A DNA stretch of 39,610 nucleotides from Fictibacillus gelatini DSM 15865 (GCF_000430745.1 NZ_KE387230.1:12813-52422), one strand, 5' to 3'. Counted from the first letter of the stretch, positions 26,032 through 35,421 are shown. Numbers and translations: made by a program. The notes: generated by a model not told the origin, from the letters alone.

Positions 26032-26353
26032 AGTGATCGTATCAGCAATTATCATCGGAATCATTACAGAAGTCGCGCGGAGATTTCCAGATAAAGGAGG
26101 AGTCATTGCCGCTCTGCCAATCGTCAGCCTATTGAGCATCATCTGGCTTTACGTGCAAGGAGAGCATAAGGAAAGCTTGAGCAAATTTGCGTTAGCCGTC
26201 GTATCTGGCATCCCGGCAACGGTTGTTATGCTGGTGATTGTTGGCATATCCCTCCATCACTCGCTTAATCTTTTCATTTCACTAAGTTTAGGGATCGCAG
26301 GATGGCTGATCTTCTTATATACTCAAGATATGGTAATGAAGCATTTGTTTTGA
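26012..26353 (+). CDS. DUF3147-family membrane protein
   Basis: 113 aa with four hydrophobic helices: 'FTIVKVIVSAIIIGIITEVAR', 'GGVIAALPIVSLLSIIWLYVQG', 'FALAVVSGIPATVVMLVIVGISL' and 'LFISLSLGIAGWLIFLYTQ'. This composition and the conserved 'ALPIVSLLSI.WLY' block match DUF3147 proteins of unknown function, probably small transporters. ATG codons at 26012 and 26015 both follow AGAGGGCGG. Coupled to the MarR regulator, so it may be the controlled effector, perhaps in efflux. Confidence 0.85.
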   Translation: MMFTIVKVIVSAIIIGIITEVARRFPDKGGVIAALPIVSLLSIIWLYVQGEHKESLSKFALAVVSGIPATVVMLVIVGISLHHSLNLFISLSLGIAGWLIFLYTQDMVMKHLF

Positions 26354-26383
26354 AAAGTCAATAAAGAATGGGAGAGATGATGT

Positions 26384-27208
26384 ATGTCACATTTTATCTG
26401 TACGACGTGCGGTGTCCAATATCCTGAAAGCCAAAAAGAGCCTGCGGAATGTCTTATTTGCAACGAAGAGCGTCAATATGTGAACCCATCCGGGCAAGAA
26501 TGGACGACATTGGAAGCCATGCAACAGAGCGGATTATACGTGAATGAAATTCTTCAAGAAGAAGACGGGTTATTCAGCATTACGACAAAGCCTTCATTTG
26601 CCATCGGCCAAACCGCCTATCTTATCCAAAATGAAGGGTTTAATGTATTATGGGACTGCATTACTTATTTAGATGAGAAAACGATAGAGGAAATCCGGCG
26701 TTTAGGCGGAATTCAAGCGATTGCGCTATCTCACCCGCATTACTATTCGACTCAGGTGGAATGGGCAGAAACCTTCAACGCTCCGATTTACATTCATGAG
26801 GATGATCGGGAATGGGTAGTGCGGCCGAGTGACAACATCATTTTCTGGTCGGGAGAGTCCTTTGAACTGGCCAGGGGCATTACTTTGCACCGCCTTGGCG
26901 GCCATTTTAAAGGAGGGGCTGTCCTCCATTGGGAAAGCGGCAATCAACATAAAGGGGTTTTACTAACCGGCGACATTATTCAAGTCGTTGCTGACCGTCG
27001 GTGGGTGAGCTTTATGTACAGCTATCCTAACCTGATCCCTCTTCCGGCGGAGAAAGTCAGGGAAATGGCGGATCACGTGAAAGACTTATCGTTCAACCGC
27101 ATCTACAATGCTTTTCACCGGGTTGTGGCAGAACGGGCAGACGAGGCCGTCCAGAAATCAGCAGACCGGTACATAAAAGCCCTTGAAGGAACGCTTTTTA
27201 CAACGTAA
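26384..27208 (+). CDS. Zinc-ribbon plus MBL-fold hydrolase-like protein
   Basis: 274 aa. A zinc ribbon begins the protein (C6-x2-C9 and C23-x2-C26: 'FICTTCG' ... 'ECLICNE'). An MBL-like fold follows, with 'NVLWDCITYLDEKTIEEI', 'ALSHPHYYSTQVEW' (H117, H119), 'LHRLGGHFKGGAVLHW' and 'LLTGDIIQV'. The classic H-x-H-x-D-H motif is changed to H-P-H-Y-Y-S, so one metal site is probably lost and the enzyme may be single-metal or non-hydrolytic. Physiological substrate unknown. The ATG at 26384 has GGGAGAG upstream. Confidence 0.8.
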   Translation: MSHFICTTCGVQYPESQKEPAECLICNEERQYVNPSGQEWTTLEAMQQSGLYVNEILQEEDGLFSITTKPSFAIGQTAYLIQNEGFNVLWDCITYLDEKTIEEIRRLGGIQAIALSHPHYYSTQVEWAETFNAPIYIHEDDREWVVRPSDNIIFWSGESFELARGITLHRLGGHFKGGAVLHWESGNQHKGVLLTGDIIQVVADRRWVSFMYSYPNLIPLPAEKVREMADHVKDLSFNRIYNAFHRVVAERADEAVQKSADRYIKALEGTLFTT

Positions 27209-27239
27209 TCCGGTTAAAATGGGGAGAGCATGTTTAGTA

Positions 27240-27358
27240 GATAAATGTCATTTTTTAGTGGATCGGCTGATAAATCATTGAAAGTGGCTGATAAGTGACA
27301 AAAAGCGGCTGATAAATTTCAAAACTGGCCGTTATTCGATAAAAAGTGGCTGATAGAT
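27240..27358 (-). repeat. 21-bp phased repeat array (GGCTGATAAAT type)
   Basis: The core GATAAAT, usually within GGCTGATAAAT, starts at 27269, 27290, 27311 and 27352; a degenerate unit (GGCCGTTATTCG) fits at 27331 and a lone GATAAAT at 27240. Steps are 21, 21, 20 and 21 bp. Read on the minus strand the core is ATTTATCAGCC, close to the ATTTATTTTCC and ATTTATTGTCC cores elsewhere. The array lies between the MBL gene stop and the shared terminator, so it would be transcribed in the 3' region. Confidence 0.7.
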
Positions 27359-27399
27359 TTCGAAATGATTTGCCAGGTTCGGGACGAAGGATGAAAACA

Positions 27400-27450
27400 G
27401 GCACTACTTTCGAAGTTGCAGAACCATCGAAAGTAGTGCCGTTTTCTATT
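27400..27450. terminator. Bidirectional terminator between MBL and rocB genes
   Basis: A perfect 14-bp stem, GGCACTACTTTCGA (27400-27413) with TCGAAAGTAGTGCC (27427-27440), has GTTTTCTATTT on the plus side and TGTTTTCATCC on the minus side. Confidence 0.85.
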
Positions 27451-29119
27451 TGGATACAACAAGTTGTTCGGTCAACAAGCGAATGGCCGTTTTTCGGATA
27501 AGTTTCGGAAGGACATGAAAGGTATACGGCTTATAAACGCGTTCGGTCCATTGGTGGCCGTCTTTACCATAGACGCCCATGTTGATGGATGCGATGTTCA
27601 ATTCCCGAATATCTTTAAATGGCGTCCTTCCAATTGAGTCCCATTCAGGAATATTACGAATCAACGAGAGAATTTCTTCGTCAGATTCATGCAAGGACAA
27701 AAAGCTTCCGTCGGCTAAATAAGGGAAGAACTTTTTAACTACAAATGTTTCCTTTGTTTCTTCTTCCATTTCAGCTGCAACTGTTTCAATCACTTGAAGT
27801 AACGCACGGTCGCGGATATTATCCTCTTTCAGATGATTGTGCGGCAAATAAGGCGGCGCGAAGAAAAGAATGACTCTCGGTTTCTTATCAGGATCGAGCT
27901 GCTGCAATGCTTCGACTACTTTAAAACAGAGCATCCGCAGCTCCGTTCCTTTATTTTCACGGACCACCGCTTTTGTACAAGATGCTGTATCAATGCCTTT
28001 ACGCTCAAGCTCATCGATAAAATCGGCTAATGTTGTCACTTCGATATTCCATAAAAGCGGTTTTGGCGGGAATCCGGTTTGTTTTAGAAAGGTTTGATAT
28101 CGCTCATATGATGCATGTTCCACTTCAGAACAAGCTTCAATCGCAATAGCAGTCAACATGTCCATAACTTCTTTCGCCATTCGTTCATAAATAAAATAAT
28201 TAAAGTACAAATAGCTGCTTTTCGCTGTCTGGACATTATAATTTTCTTTCGTATCCCTCTGAAATAAACAGGTCGGCGGCATGCACAGTTCTCCTTTGAT
28301 CCGTTCAGCCAAATCAAGATTGTTATGAATCCGTCTCGTTAATTCAGATGCAATGACATTTGGATCAATCCCAGTTAACGTGTCGCCAACATGAACTTCC
28401 CGGCCGTATATATAAAAACACGGAAGGAGCTTGCCTGCTGCTCCAGTGTAGATGTAGCGAGTGACGTCGCCTTCATATAATGGCGTGATGAAATCATCAT
28501 TAATCGCTGCAACGAACTCTAAATTTTCTTGTACGCTTAAGCGTTTCAGCTCCGAAATGGCCGATTGCACACCGGCATGCTGGCTTTCTTCATCCGGGTT
28601 TAACATAAGAAGAATGTTTCCTGGAAGCTCGTCTAGATGTTCGCTAATGTAAAGAACATTTGCAAGATGGACGGCAATCCCGCTTTGCATGTCGACAGCG
28701 CCGCGGCCAAACAGCCAATCGCCAGAACGCGCGTCATGTTGTACTTGTTGGTCAAACGAATAATTTGAAAAAAACGCCTCTAACGCATCGGGATTTAACG
28801 CGTCTTTTTTTAATGATCCATAATCTTCAATCCCGACTGTATCGATATGGGCATGAAAAATGACTGTTTTCGGTGAAGCGTATTTCCCGCGAATGAAGGC
28901 AAAAATATTTTTCCGGCCTAGCGGATCCCCTGGTATTGGCTGAGCCCATACGTTCATAGGGTGCTGTTTAAAATAAGGAAAGGTGAAAAGAGTTTGTTGA
29001 ATGAAGTCGGCCACATTCACTTCACCTTTTGTTCCATTCACGCTTGGAATGCTAATCAGTTTTTTTGTAATCGTTTCCACTTGTTCAGCCAACGTTAGTT
29101 CTTTTAGTTCGTTATACAT
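27446..29119 (-). CDS. rocB: RocB-like M20-family peptidase
   Basis: 557 aa, the length of Bacillus RocB, which belongs to the arginine-degradation regulon. Metal-ligand motifs of the M20 zinc-peptidase fold are present: 'TVIFHAHIDTVG' (His, Asp), 'LFGRGAVDMQSG' (Asp) and 'LLMLNPDEES' (Glu). C-terminal block 'NIASINMGVYGKDGHQWTERVYKPYTF' is characteristic of RocB. Exact substrate unknown. Translation most likely starts at the ATG (complement of 29117-29119) with GAGAGG 9 nt upstream; a TTG three codons earlier lacks spacing. It lies directly downstream of a RocE-type permease gene and should be co-transcribed. Confidence 0.88.
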   Translation of the reverse strand: MYNELKELTLAEQVETITKKLISIPSVNGTKGEVNVADFIQQTLFTFPYFKQHPMNVWAQPIPGDPLGRKNIFAFIRGKYASPKTVIFHAHIDTVGIEDYGSLKKDALNPDALEAFFSNYSFDQQVQHDARSGDWLFGRGAVDMQSGIAVHLANVLYISEHLDELPGNILLMLNPDEESQHAGVQSAISELKRLSVQENLEFVAAINDDFITPLYEGDVTRYIYTGAAGKLLPCFYIYGREVHVGDTLTGIDPNVIASELTRRIHNNLDLAERIKGELCMPPTCLFQRDTKENYNVQTAKSSYLYFNYFIYERMAKEVMDMLTAIAIEACSEVEHASYERYQTFLKQTGFPPKPLLWNIEVTTLADFIDELERKGIDTASCTKAVVRENKGTELRMLCFKVVEALQQLDPDKKPRVILFFAPPYLPHNHLKEDNIRDRALLQVIETVAAEMEEETKETFVVKKFFPYLADGSFLSLHESDEEILSLIRNIPEWDSIGRTPFKDIRELNIASINMGVYGKDGHQWTERVYKPYTFHVLPKLIRKTAIRLLTEQLVVSK

Positions 29120-29138
29120 GATGTTCAACCTCTCACTT

Positions 29139-30551
29139 CTAGGAAACTTCGATTTTTCTTACTTCCTGTTGTTTTTTCTTTTGAACAACCAAATGGTAAT
29201 ACATATAGCAAAAAACAATAAACGGAACACTGCAGTAAATTCCGAGCCGCTGCTCTGGAATAAAGAGCAAGGAGACCAAGATAATGGCGTATAATCCAAA
29301 CCCTAGGATTGGAACTATTGGGTAAAGTGGCGTCTTGAATTTTAAGTCTTTTAGCTTTCCGCCTTCTTTTACATACTGTTTGCGGAAGAGAAGCTGCGAT
29401 AAGCAAATGGACATCCAGACGATGATTGTAATGACACCTGAAATGGAAATCAGCCACACATATACTGTTTCAGCCGCGAAAACGCTTGTTAAAAGAGAGA
29501 ATGCCGAAACGCTAATTGTCATGACTAAAGCCCGGAGCGGGATGCCGCGTTTGGACAACCTTTTCAAAAAGGAAGGTGCCATGCCATCCATCGATAAAGA
29601 CCATGCCATTCTTGATGCAGCGTAAGTGCCTGAATTCGCAACCGAAAGAAGAGCGGTAAGAATAACGAAATTCATAATATCTGCTGCATACGGGATACCG
29701 ATTTGATCAAACACGGAAACAAACGGGCTTTCGGATAATCCGGCTTTGTTCCATGGAATAAAGGCATTGATAATCGTAATTGCTAAGACGAAGAAAATGA
29801 TGGTCCGCCATATAATATTGCGAATCGAACGGGGGAGCGTTTTCCCGGGATCCTCGCTTTCTCCTGAAGCGATCCCGACAAGTTCCGTCCCCTGAAAAGA
29901 GTAGTTGACAGTAACCATCGTTAATAATATGGCTGTTACACCATTGGGAAAGAGCCCGCCATGGCTTGTGAAATTTGAAAAAAAGGGGGCGGCTTCATGT
30001 CCTTTTAATGGAATAATGCCAAATACAGCTGCGCCGCCAAGGACGATAAAGGCAAGAATAGCTGTTACTTTAACACTGGAAAACCAGAATTCTGTTTCTG
30101 CATAACTTCGTGCAGATAATGCATTAACGGTAAAGATGATCGTGCCGAATAGAATACACCATACCCAGACGGGGACCTCAGGGAACCAGCGCTGCATCGT
30201 TATTCCGGCTGTTGTAAATTCGAGGCCGGCCGTATTTGCCCAGCTTAGCCAATAAAGCCAGCCAATTGTAAAGCCGGTCGACGGGCCAATATATTTTGCA
30301 GCATAGGTTTGGAAAGACCCTGAAACTGGCATTGCCACAGCTAATTCTCCAAGACAAAGCATAACGAGATACATCAGTAACCCGCCAGCCATAAAGGCGA
30401 GAATGGAACCGCCGGGGCCGGCTTTGTTTATGATCAAGCCTGAACCGTTGAATAATCCTGTCCCAATAACGCCGCCGAGAGCGATCATGAAAAGGTGCCT
30501 GCCTTTCATGGTTCGCTGTAACTCCGTGTTCGAGTTGTTTGATTGAATCAT
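29139..30551 (-). CDS. rocE: RocE-like arginine/ornithine permease
   Basis: 470 aa APC-superfamily amino-acid permease with 12 helices. The N-terminus 'LQRTMKGRHLFMIALGGVIGTGLF' with the GXG(T) amino-acid-binding loop, 'SFQTYAAKYIGPSTGFTIGWLYWLSWA', and 'NYSFQGTELVGIASGESEDP' are close to Bacillus RocE, as is 'GGKLKDLKFKTPLYP'. It imports arginine or ornithine by proton symport. Ribosome binding site GAGGTAACC before the ATG at 30551. Together with RocB it forms an arginine-utilisation operon; the related AnsP and GabP permeases are less similar. Confidence 0.85.
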   Translation of the reverse strand: MIQSNNSNTELQRTMKGRHLFMIALGGVIGTGLFNGSGLIINKAGPGGSILAFMAGGLLMYLVMLCLGELAVAMPVSGSFQTYAAKYIGPSTGFTIGWLYWLSWANTAGLEFTTAGITMQRWFPEVPVWVWCILFGTIIFTVNALSARSYAETEFWFSSVKVTAILAFIVLGGAAVFGIIPLKGHEAAPFFSNFTSHGGLFPNGVTAILLTMVTVNYSFQGTELVGIASGESEDPGKTLPRSIRNIIWRTIIFFVLAITIINAFIPWNKAGLSESPFVSVFDQIGIPYAADIMNFVILTALLSVANSGTYAASRMAWSLSMDGMAPSFLKRLSKRGIPLRALVMTISVSAFSLLTSVFAAETVYVWLISISGVITIIVWMSICLSQLLFRKQYVKEGGKLKDLKFKTPLYPIVPILGFGLYAIILVSLLFIPEQRLGIYCSVPFIVFCYMYYHLVVQKKKQQEVRKIEVS

Positions 30552-30635
30552 AAGGTTACCTCACTTTCGTTTCTTTTAAAGATGCATTTTCTAGACTTCC
30601 AATAGGTGTCAGTTTCCTCCTTTCAAATGATAGTG

Positions 30636-30768
30636 ATTATAGGAATTCCACAGTAGCTTTAGTAAAAGCCAACTGCGGAAAACGCTTACATTCATTGAAC
30701 TTAAAATCGCATCAATTTACTTTCCAGGAAAGATGAATGTCCCAGCTTTAGTTTCCGTAATACGGAAA
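30636..30768 (-). promoter_or_regulatory. Control region of the rocE-rocB operon: -10, cre-like site, palindrome
   Basis: On the minus strand TATAAT (complement of 30636-30641) is a possible -10. GGAAAACGCTTACA (30677-30690) matches the CcpA cre consensus TGNAARCGNWWWCA at all but the first base, so carbon catabolite repression is likely. TTTCCGTAATACGGAAA (30752-30768) is a perfect 17-bp palindrome, a candidate site for an arginine regulator. I find no clear -12/-24 sigma-L promoter, although the rocE of Bacillus subtilis uses one. Confidence 0.5.
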
Positions 30769-31030
30769 GTGTTTTCACAATAAGATAAAATCTATTTTTA
30801 TTTAAAATTATTTTGATTTTGTTGTCAATACTAACAATTCAAAAATTCTGTGTAAAAATAGCTTCATTTTCTAGTATTCTCTCCTTCTTTCAGTTTAGAA
30901 GATTCGTTGACAAGAGAGGTGCCGGGCAATGACTTTTTATTTTTCTATGTATAGAAACTTCCTTATTTAGGCAAAAATCTCCCTGGGAAAATTTTGTGTA
31001 TGATCCAAAGAAGTTAATTTTCGATTTTTA

Positions 31031-31441
31031 TTGACAAAAGATATGGATTCGATATAACCTTAAGAAGTCAGACATCTAACATTAAAATAAGAAAATTAGG
31101 ATAAATCGCTAAAGAGCATTTGGTGAGGCCAAAATGATAAAGTAAGCATATATGCTCATTTTGCCAGGTGACTCAGTAGCCTTTTTTGCTTGCAGCAAAA
31201 CGGACTACTTAGTATACTTTACGTTTAACTTCCTAAAGTGAAAGTATACCGCCAAAATGCGCTGCGTACTGCGGCAGCGCCGGTGCCGTCACATTCTGGT
31301 GCCGTAAGATGCTTGCGGCGCATGCTTAAGAACTGGCGTACGGTCAAGTTTCTAATGCTGCTTTACATCTGGCGAGCTTAATCTCAGATCTTGAAATCTG
31401 ACCGGTTAAGTCGTCAGACATCCAACAAATAAAAATGAAAA
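31031..31441 (+). other. Promoter, repeated operator-like block and hairpin cluster upstream of the CNT gene
   Basis: TTGACA (31031-31036) and TATAAC (31053-31058) with a 16-bp spacer form a promoter. A roughly 36-bp block follows (TTAAG..GTCAGACATC.AACA; core 31067-31081) and recurs as an imperfect direct copy at 31407-31441 (core 31413-31427). The GTC-N-GAC core resembles GntR/FCD-type operators. Between the copies four hairpins stand in tandem: CAAAATG/CATTTTG (31129-31164), AGTAG/ACTACT (31174-31209), GTATACTTT/AAAGTATAC (31212-31249) and GCGCTGC/GCAGCGC (31259-31280). No ORF is supported in 30769-31594. Confidence 0.5.
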
Positions 31442-31594
31442 CGCGTGCAAAAGTTTCTTTGAAACTGCAAATAGATAAGCGTCAGGAAGGAAGGATAATG
31501 CTAGTTTTGAAACCGATTACAGACTGCATTTGATAGATTGAGTTTTTTAAACAAATACTTGCATTTTCAAAAAATACGGTAAAGGAGAAAAGGC

Positions 31595-32776
31595 ATGAAA
31601 TTTTTAACGTTTATTTTAGGGCTGCTCGTCGTTTATGGGCTAGCTTTCATTGCCAGCAGCGACAGAAAGAAAATTAAATATAAGCCGATCTTTATCATGA
31701 TCGTCATTGAACTTATTTTAACCTATGTATTATTAAATACAGAGTTTGGGCTTATCATCGCGAAAAGCCTATCGACATTCTTTAATAAACTATTAGAATG
31801 CGCAGCCTCCGGGGTCAACTTTGTGTTTGGCGGGCTGGCAAATGAAGGACAGGCTCCTTTCTTCTTAAGCGTGCTGCTTCCTATCATTTTTATTTCGATC
31901 TTAATTGGTATACTGGAGCACTTTAAGATTTTACCGCTTATTATTAGAGGCATCGGTTTCTTATTGAGTAAAGTAAATGGACTTGGGAAGCTCGAGTCAT
32001 ACAATGCTGTTGCCGCGGCCATTGTCGGGCAAGGTGAAGTATTCATCACGGTTAAAAATCAATTAAGCAAGCTCCCGAAAAAGCGTTTGTATACGCTTTG
32101 CGCATCATCGATGTCGACGGTTTCGATGTCGATTGTCGGCTCCTATATGAAAATGATCGAGCCGAAATATGTGGTGACCGCAATTGTATTAAACTTGTTC
32201 AGCGGTTTTATTATCGTCCATATCATCAATCCATATACGGTGGAAAAAGACGAAGATCTATTGGAATTGCAAGAAAACGAAAAGCAGACGTTCTTTGAAA
32301 TGCTCGGGGAATATATTATGGTCGGCTTTAAAATTGCGGTCATCGTCGCCGCAATGCTCATTGGCTTCGTTGCTTTAATTACGGCCATCAATACCCTGTT
32401 CTCATCGATTTTCGGCATTTCATTCCAGCAAATATTAGGCTATGTCTTTTCTCCAATTGCATTTGTCATGGGGATTCCAGCTTCAGAAATGGTTCAGGCA
32501 GGATCGATTATGGCAACGAAAATTGTTACGAATGAATTTGTCGCGATGATTGATTTGACAAAAATTCAGCATCATTTATCTGCCCGCACTGTTGCTATCT
32601 TATCCGTATTCCTCGTTTCCTTTGCGAACTTTTCTTCGATCGGCAATATCGCCGGCGCAACGAAAGGAATCGACGAGAAACAGGGGAATGTCGTCTCGAA
32701 ATTCGGGCTTAAATTGCTTTACGGGGCAGCATTAGTCAGCGTTTTATCCGCAGTGATCGTCAGCGTGATGGTATAG
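31595..32776 (+). CDS. Concentrative nucleoside transporter (CNT/NupC type)
   Basis: 393 aa membrane protein. Conserved CNT motifs are present: '[29 protein letters not shown]', the '[18 protein letters not shown]' hairpin 1 region (Q-x-E of nucleoside binding), '[27 protein letters not shown]' and '[18 protein letters not shown]'. It should take up nucleosides by proton or sodium symport. AAAGGAG precedes the ATG. It sits between a long upstream region with operator-like repeats and an RpiR regulator. Neighbouring genes concern amino acids, so a modified substrate is conceivable. Confidence 0.88.
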   Translation: MKFLTFILGLLVVYGLAFIASSDRKKIKYKPIFIMIVIELILTYVLLNTEFGLIIAKSLSTFFNKLLECAASGVNFVFGGLANEGQAPFFLSVLLPIIFISILIGILEHFKILPLIIRGIGFLLSKVNGLGKLESYNAVAAAIVGQGEVFITVKNQLSKLPKKRLYTLCASSMSTVSMSIVGSYMKMIEPKYVVTAIVLNLFSGFIIVHIINPYTVEKDEDLLELQENEKQTFFEMLGEYIMVGFKIAVIVAAMLIGFVALITAINTLFSSIFGISFQQILGYVFSPIAFVMGIPASEMVQAGSIMATKIVTNEFVAMIDLTKIQHHLSARTVAILSVFLVSFANFSSIGNIAGATKGIDEKQGNVVSKFGLKLLYGAALVSVLSAVIVSVMV

Positions 32777-32786
32777 GAACAAATAA

Positions 32787-32833
32787 AAACATCCATCAAA
32801 GGGATCTCATTTCCCTTAATGGATGTTTTTTGT
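32787..32833 (+). terminator. Terminator after the CNT gene
   Basis: AAACATCCAT (32787-32796) pairs with ATGGATGTTT (32819-32828), with an inner AAGGGA/TCCCTT pairing, followed by a T-run. Confidence 0.85.
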
Positions 32834-32937
32834 TGTATAAATTTCAGAATTATGATACTATTTCTGCTAATAAATGAAGTGTTAACTTCATATTGTAAAA
32901 CTAATGCAGGATAAACTTCTTTTATAGGTGATCGAAG

Positions 32938-33786
32938 ATGCAAATGATCGAACAAATGGTCAATGACCGTTTTTATGAGCTGTCGAAAGGACAGCAAAAA
33001 GTGGCTCATTATTTGCTTGAACAGAAAGAAATGTTTGCTGTAAAGTCCGCTGATGAAATTGGGAAAGCGGCGGGTGTGAGCGAGGCGACGGTCATTCGCT
33101 TTTGCTATGCGATCGGGCTTGAAGGATTTTCCCATTTGCAGAAGTTAGTCCGGGAACAGCTCTTTCCATCGAAAACGAGTTTAAGCGAGTATGAAATGAA
33201 AAAGCTCGGCCTTGCCGGCGAACCTGATTTTTTTGCTCATAGTATGCAGCAGGACTGCCATCATATTCAACAAACGATCGAAGCAATCCGCCCTGGAGAT
33301 ATTGAACGAACGGTTGAAAACATCATTCGTGCCAATCGCGTCTATATTGCCGGGGCGCGTTCTTCTTACGCTGCAGCCCACTGGCTTTCTTTTGCATTAG
33401 GGGTGATGAGGAATAACGTTCATTTATTCCGTCCGGAGATCGACGACCTGGCAACTGTATTTTCTGAAATGGATGAAACGTCAACATTTATCGGCATTTC
33501 GTTTCATCGCTATGTGAAAGAAACGGTTAAAATGGCGGAATTGGCAAAAGGGCAAAAGGCCTTTGTCATCGGCATCACCGATTCTGCGGTTGCGCCGATC
33601 AGCCGTTATTCTGACGTTTTACTATCCGTTTCATTACAGGAAAAATCGACGCTTGATGCGAGCCCCGCTTTATTTTCGTTGCTCAACGCGATTACTGCAA
33701 ATGTTTTAATTAAAGACCGCGAGCGATTTGAGAAGCGGAAACGGCAATATGAAGCAATCAATGATAGTCACCTGTTTGTGGAGTAA
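32938..33786 (+). CDS. RpiR/MurR-family transcriptional regulator
   Basis: 282 aa. N-terminal HTH_6 domain ('MVNDRFYELSKGQQKVAHYLLEQKEMFAVKSADEIGKAAGVSEATVIRFCYAIGLEGFSHLQK') and C-terminal SIS phosphosugar-binding domain ('RVYIAGARSSYAAAHWLSFAL' ... 'FIGISFHRYVKETVKMAELAK' ... 'VIGITDSAVAPISRYSDVLLSV'). Such regulators sense sugar phosphates or related ligands. AGGTGATC precedes the ATG. It lies 38 bp upstream of the racemase gene and may control that gene and the permease beyond it. Confidence 0.9.
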   Translation: MQMIEQMVNDRFYELSKGQQKVAHYLLEQKEMFAVKSADEIGKAAGVSEATVIRFCYAIGLEGFSHLQKLVREQLFPSKTSLSEYEMKKLGLAGEPDFFAHSMQQDCHHIQQTIEAIRPGDIERTVENIIRANRVYIAGARSSYAAAHWLSFALGVMRNNVHLFRPEIDDLATVFSEMDETSTFIGISFHRYVKETVKMAELAKGQKAFVIGITDSAVAPISRYSDVLLSVSLQEKSTLDASPALFSLLNAITANVLIKDRERFEKRKRQYEAINDSHLFVE

Positions 33787-33824
33787 ACGAAATGAAACAT
33801 AAAAATAGAAGGAGAGGGATGTAA

Positions 33825-34934
33825 ATGAAAATAAAAGAAGTTACATTGCGCCACTTGAAAATGAACTTAAAGGCTCCGTTCTCCACAAGTTTTGGCACGT
33901 TTAAGGATAAAGAATTTATTTTAGTAGAAGTGAAAAATGATCATGGCCAATCGGGATGGGGGGAATCGGTTGCATTTATGTCGCCGTTATACAATGAAGA
34001 AACATTGCAAACAAACTGGCATATGCTTGAAGATTTTCTTATTCCGCAGCTTATAAACAAAGAGATTTCGCATCCGGATGACGTTTCCGCCCGATTTTCG
34101 CCGATCAGGCGGAATCACATGGCCAAATCGGCTATTGAAGGCGCGGCCTGGGATTTGTATGCAAAGGAAGAAGCGAAGCCGCTTGCCGCTACGATAGGCG
34201 GGGAAAAGAAAAAAATTGAAGTCGGCATCAGCATCGGCATTCAGAAGACGGTAGATGATCTTTTAAAGCTTATTGACGAGTATGTAACAGAAGGCTATAA
34301 ACGGATGAAAGTGAAGATTAAACCAGGCTGGGATGTTGATGTCATAAGAGAAGTGCGCAAACAGTTCCCTTCCATCCAGCTGATGGCCGATGCAAATTCT
34401 GCTTATACATTGGAAGACTTGCCGATTCTGAAGGAATTGGATCAATTTGATCTAATGATGATTGAACAGCCGCTCGCTTCTGATGATATTGTTGATCATG
34501 CGCGCGTGCAAAAAGAACTGGCGACGCCGATTTGTCTAGATGAGAGCATACATTCCGTGGAGGATGCCAGAAAAGCAGTCGAGCTCGGAAGCTGTAAAAT
34601 TATCAACATAAAAATCGGCCGGGTTGGCGGGTTAACCAATGCAAAGAAAATTCATGATTTCTGCAAGGAACATCACATCCCGGTATGGTGCGGGGGAATG
34701 CTTGAGTCTGGAATTGGACGGGCCCATAACATTGCGCTTACAACATTAGCGAATTTCACGATGCCAGGGGATACAGCCGCCTCTTCCCGCTATTTTGACC
34801 AGGATCTTATCGAACCGGAAGTAACGGTGCATGATGGCTTCATTACAGTACCGGATGAGCCCGGCATCGGATATGAGCCGAATCTTGATGTGATCCGCGG
34901 GTTTACCATTAAAGAAAAAACATATAACAACTAA
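33825..34934 (+). CDS. N-succinylamino acid racemase / o-succinylbenzoate synthase
   Basis: 369 aa enolase-superfamily enzyme closely resembling the Geobacillus NSAR/OSBS group ('[29 protein letters not shown]', 'GWGESVAF', '[22 protein letters not shown]'). Catalytic Lys pair in '[17 protein letters not shown]', metal ligands in 'LMADANS', 'MIEQPL' and 'CLDES', and general base Lys in '[10 protein letters not shown]'. As no menaquinone gene is near, the racemase role (D- to L-amino-acid conversion with N-succinyl derivatives) is more likely than menC. GGAGAGGG precedes the ATG. Its stop codon lies within the first bases of the MITE-like element (CTAATGCC), so the last residues may have been altered by the insertion. 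Confidence 0.85.
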   Translation: MKIKEVTLRHLKMNLKAPFSTSFGTFKDKEFILVEVKNDHGQSGWGESVAFMSPLYNEETLQTNWHMLEDFLIPQLINKEISHPDDVSARFSPIRRNHMAKSAIEGAAWDLYAKEEAKPLAATIGGEKKKIEVGISIGIQKTVDDLLKLIDEYVTEGYKRMKVKIKPGWDVDVIREVRKQFPSIQLMADANSAYTLEDLPILKELDQFDLMMIEQPLASDDIVDHARVQKELATPICLDESIHSVEDARKAVELGSCKIINIKIGRVGGLTNAKKIHDFCKEHHIPVWCGGMLESGIGRAHNIALTTLANFTMPGDTAASSRYFDQDLIEPEVTVHDGFITVPDEPGIGYEPNLDVIRGFTIKEKTYNN

Positions 34935-35339
34935 TGCCTTTGAATTTCAGTAATCGAACATTCGTTATTTTAAGAACACCTCGTTAGCTCTGTGAAATGA
35001 GGAAAAACGATCACGAATCGTTACATGATTTAAAATGTTTTCGTTCTCGGACAATAAGTGCTCTTATTTTGGACAATAAGTCATTCGGTTTAGACAATAA
35101 CATCTTACTTTTGGACAAATAAGTGTACAAAATACTAAATTTATTGTCCGACACAGGCCATTTATTGTCCGATGGAATCGATTTATTGTCGGAAATCAAC
35201 TGTTTATTGTCCAGATGCCATGAAAATAGCACCACACTACCACACTAGAGAAGTTTGTTCCTGTTTTTTGCTTTTATTTTTTTTACAAGCGAAAATGGAT
35301 TCTTGAAAATAAGAACTTTCTTAGCTGAAAGGGCACTAG
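34931..35339 (-). mobile_element. MITE-like element, copy 2 (inverted), carrying a 4+4 array of 21-bp units
   Basis: 409 bp, the reverse complement of the element at 8930-9342. Ends read CTAATGCCTTTG (34931-) and AAGGGCACTAG (to 35339). Inside, GGACAATAA starts at 35049 and 35071, AGACAATAA at 35092 and GGACAAATAA at 35113; TTATTGTCC starts at 35141, 35162, 35183 (TTATTGTCG) and 35204. Steps are 22, 21, 21 then 28 over the axis and 21, 21, 21. It separates the racemase and YfcC genes, which are otherwise in operon order. Base changes and one indel show it is an older or independently drifted copy. Confidence 0.8.
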
Positions 35340-35421
35340 TGATTCAACTGTTGCATGACAAGAGTTCAGAAAATTACAGCAAAACGGTATGTTGAAAATT
35401 TACGTTGGAAGGAAGGATCTC

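Noticed and set aside
29125-29457. 110-aa minus ORF within the permease gene
   Set aside because: A different frame of the rocE-like gene on the same strand; no start signal and no domain.
31127-31280. Known riboswitch or T-box
   Set aside because: I looked for T-box, purine and other conserved core sequences and found none; kept only as an unnamed structured region.
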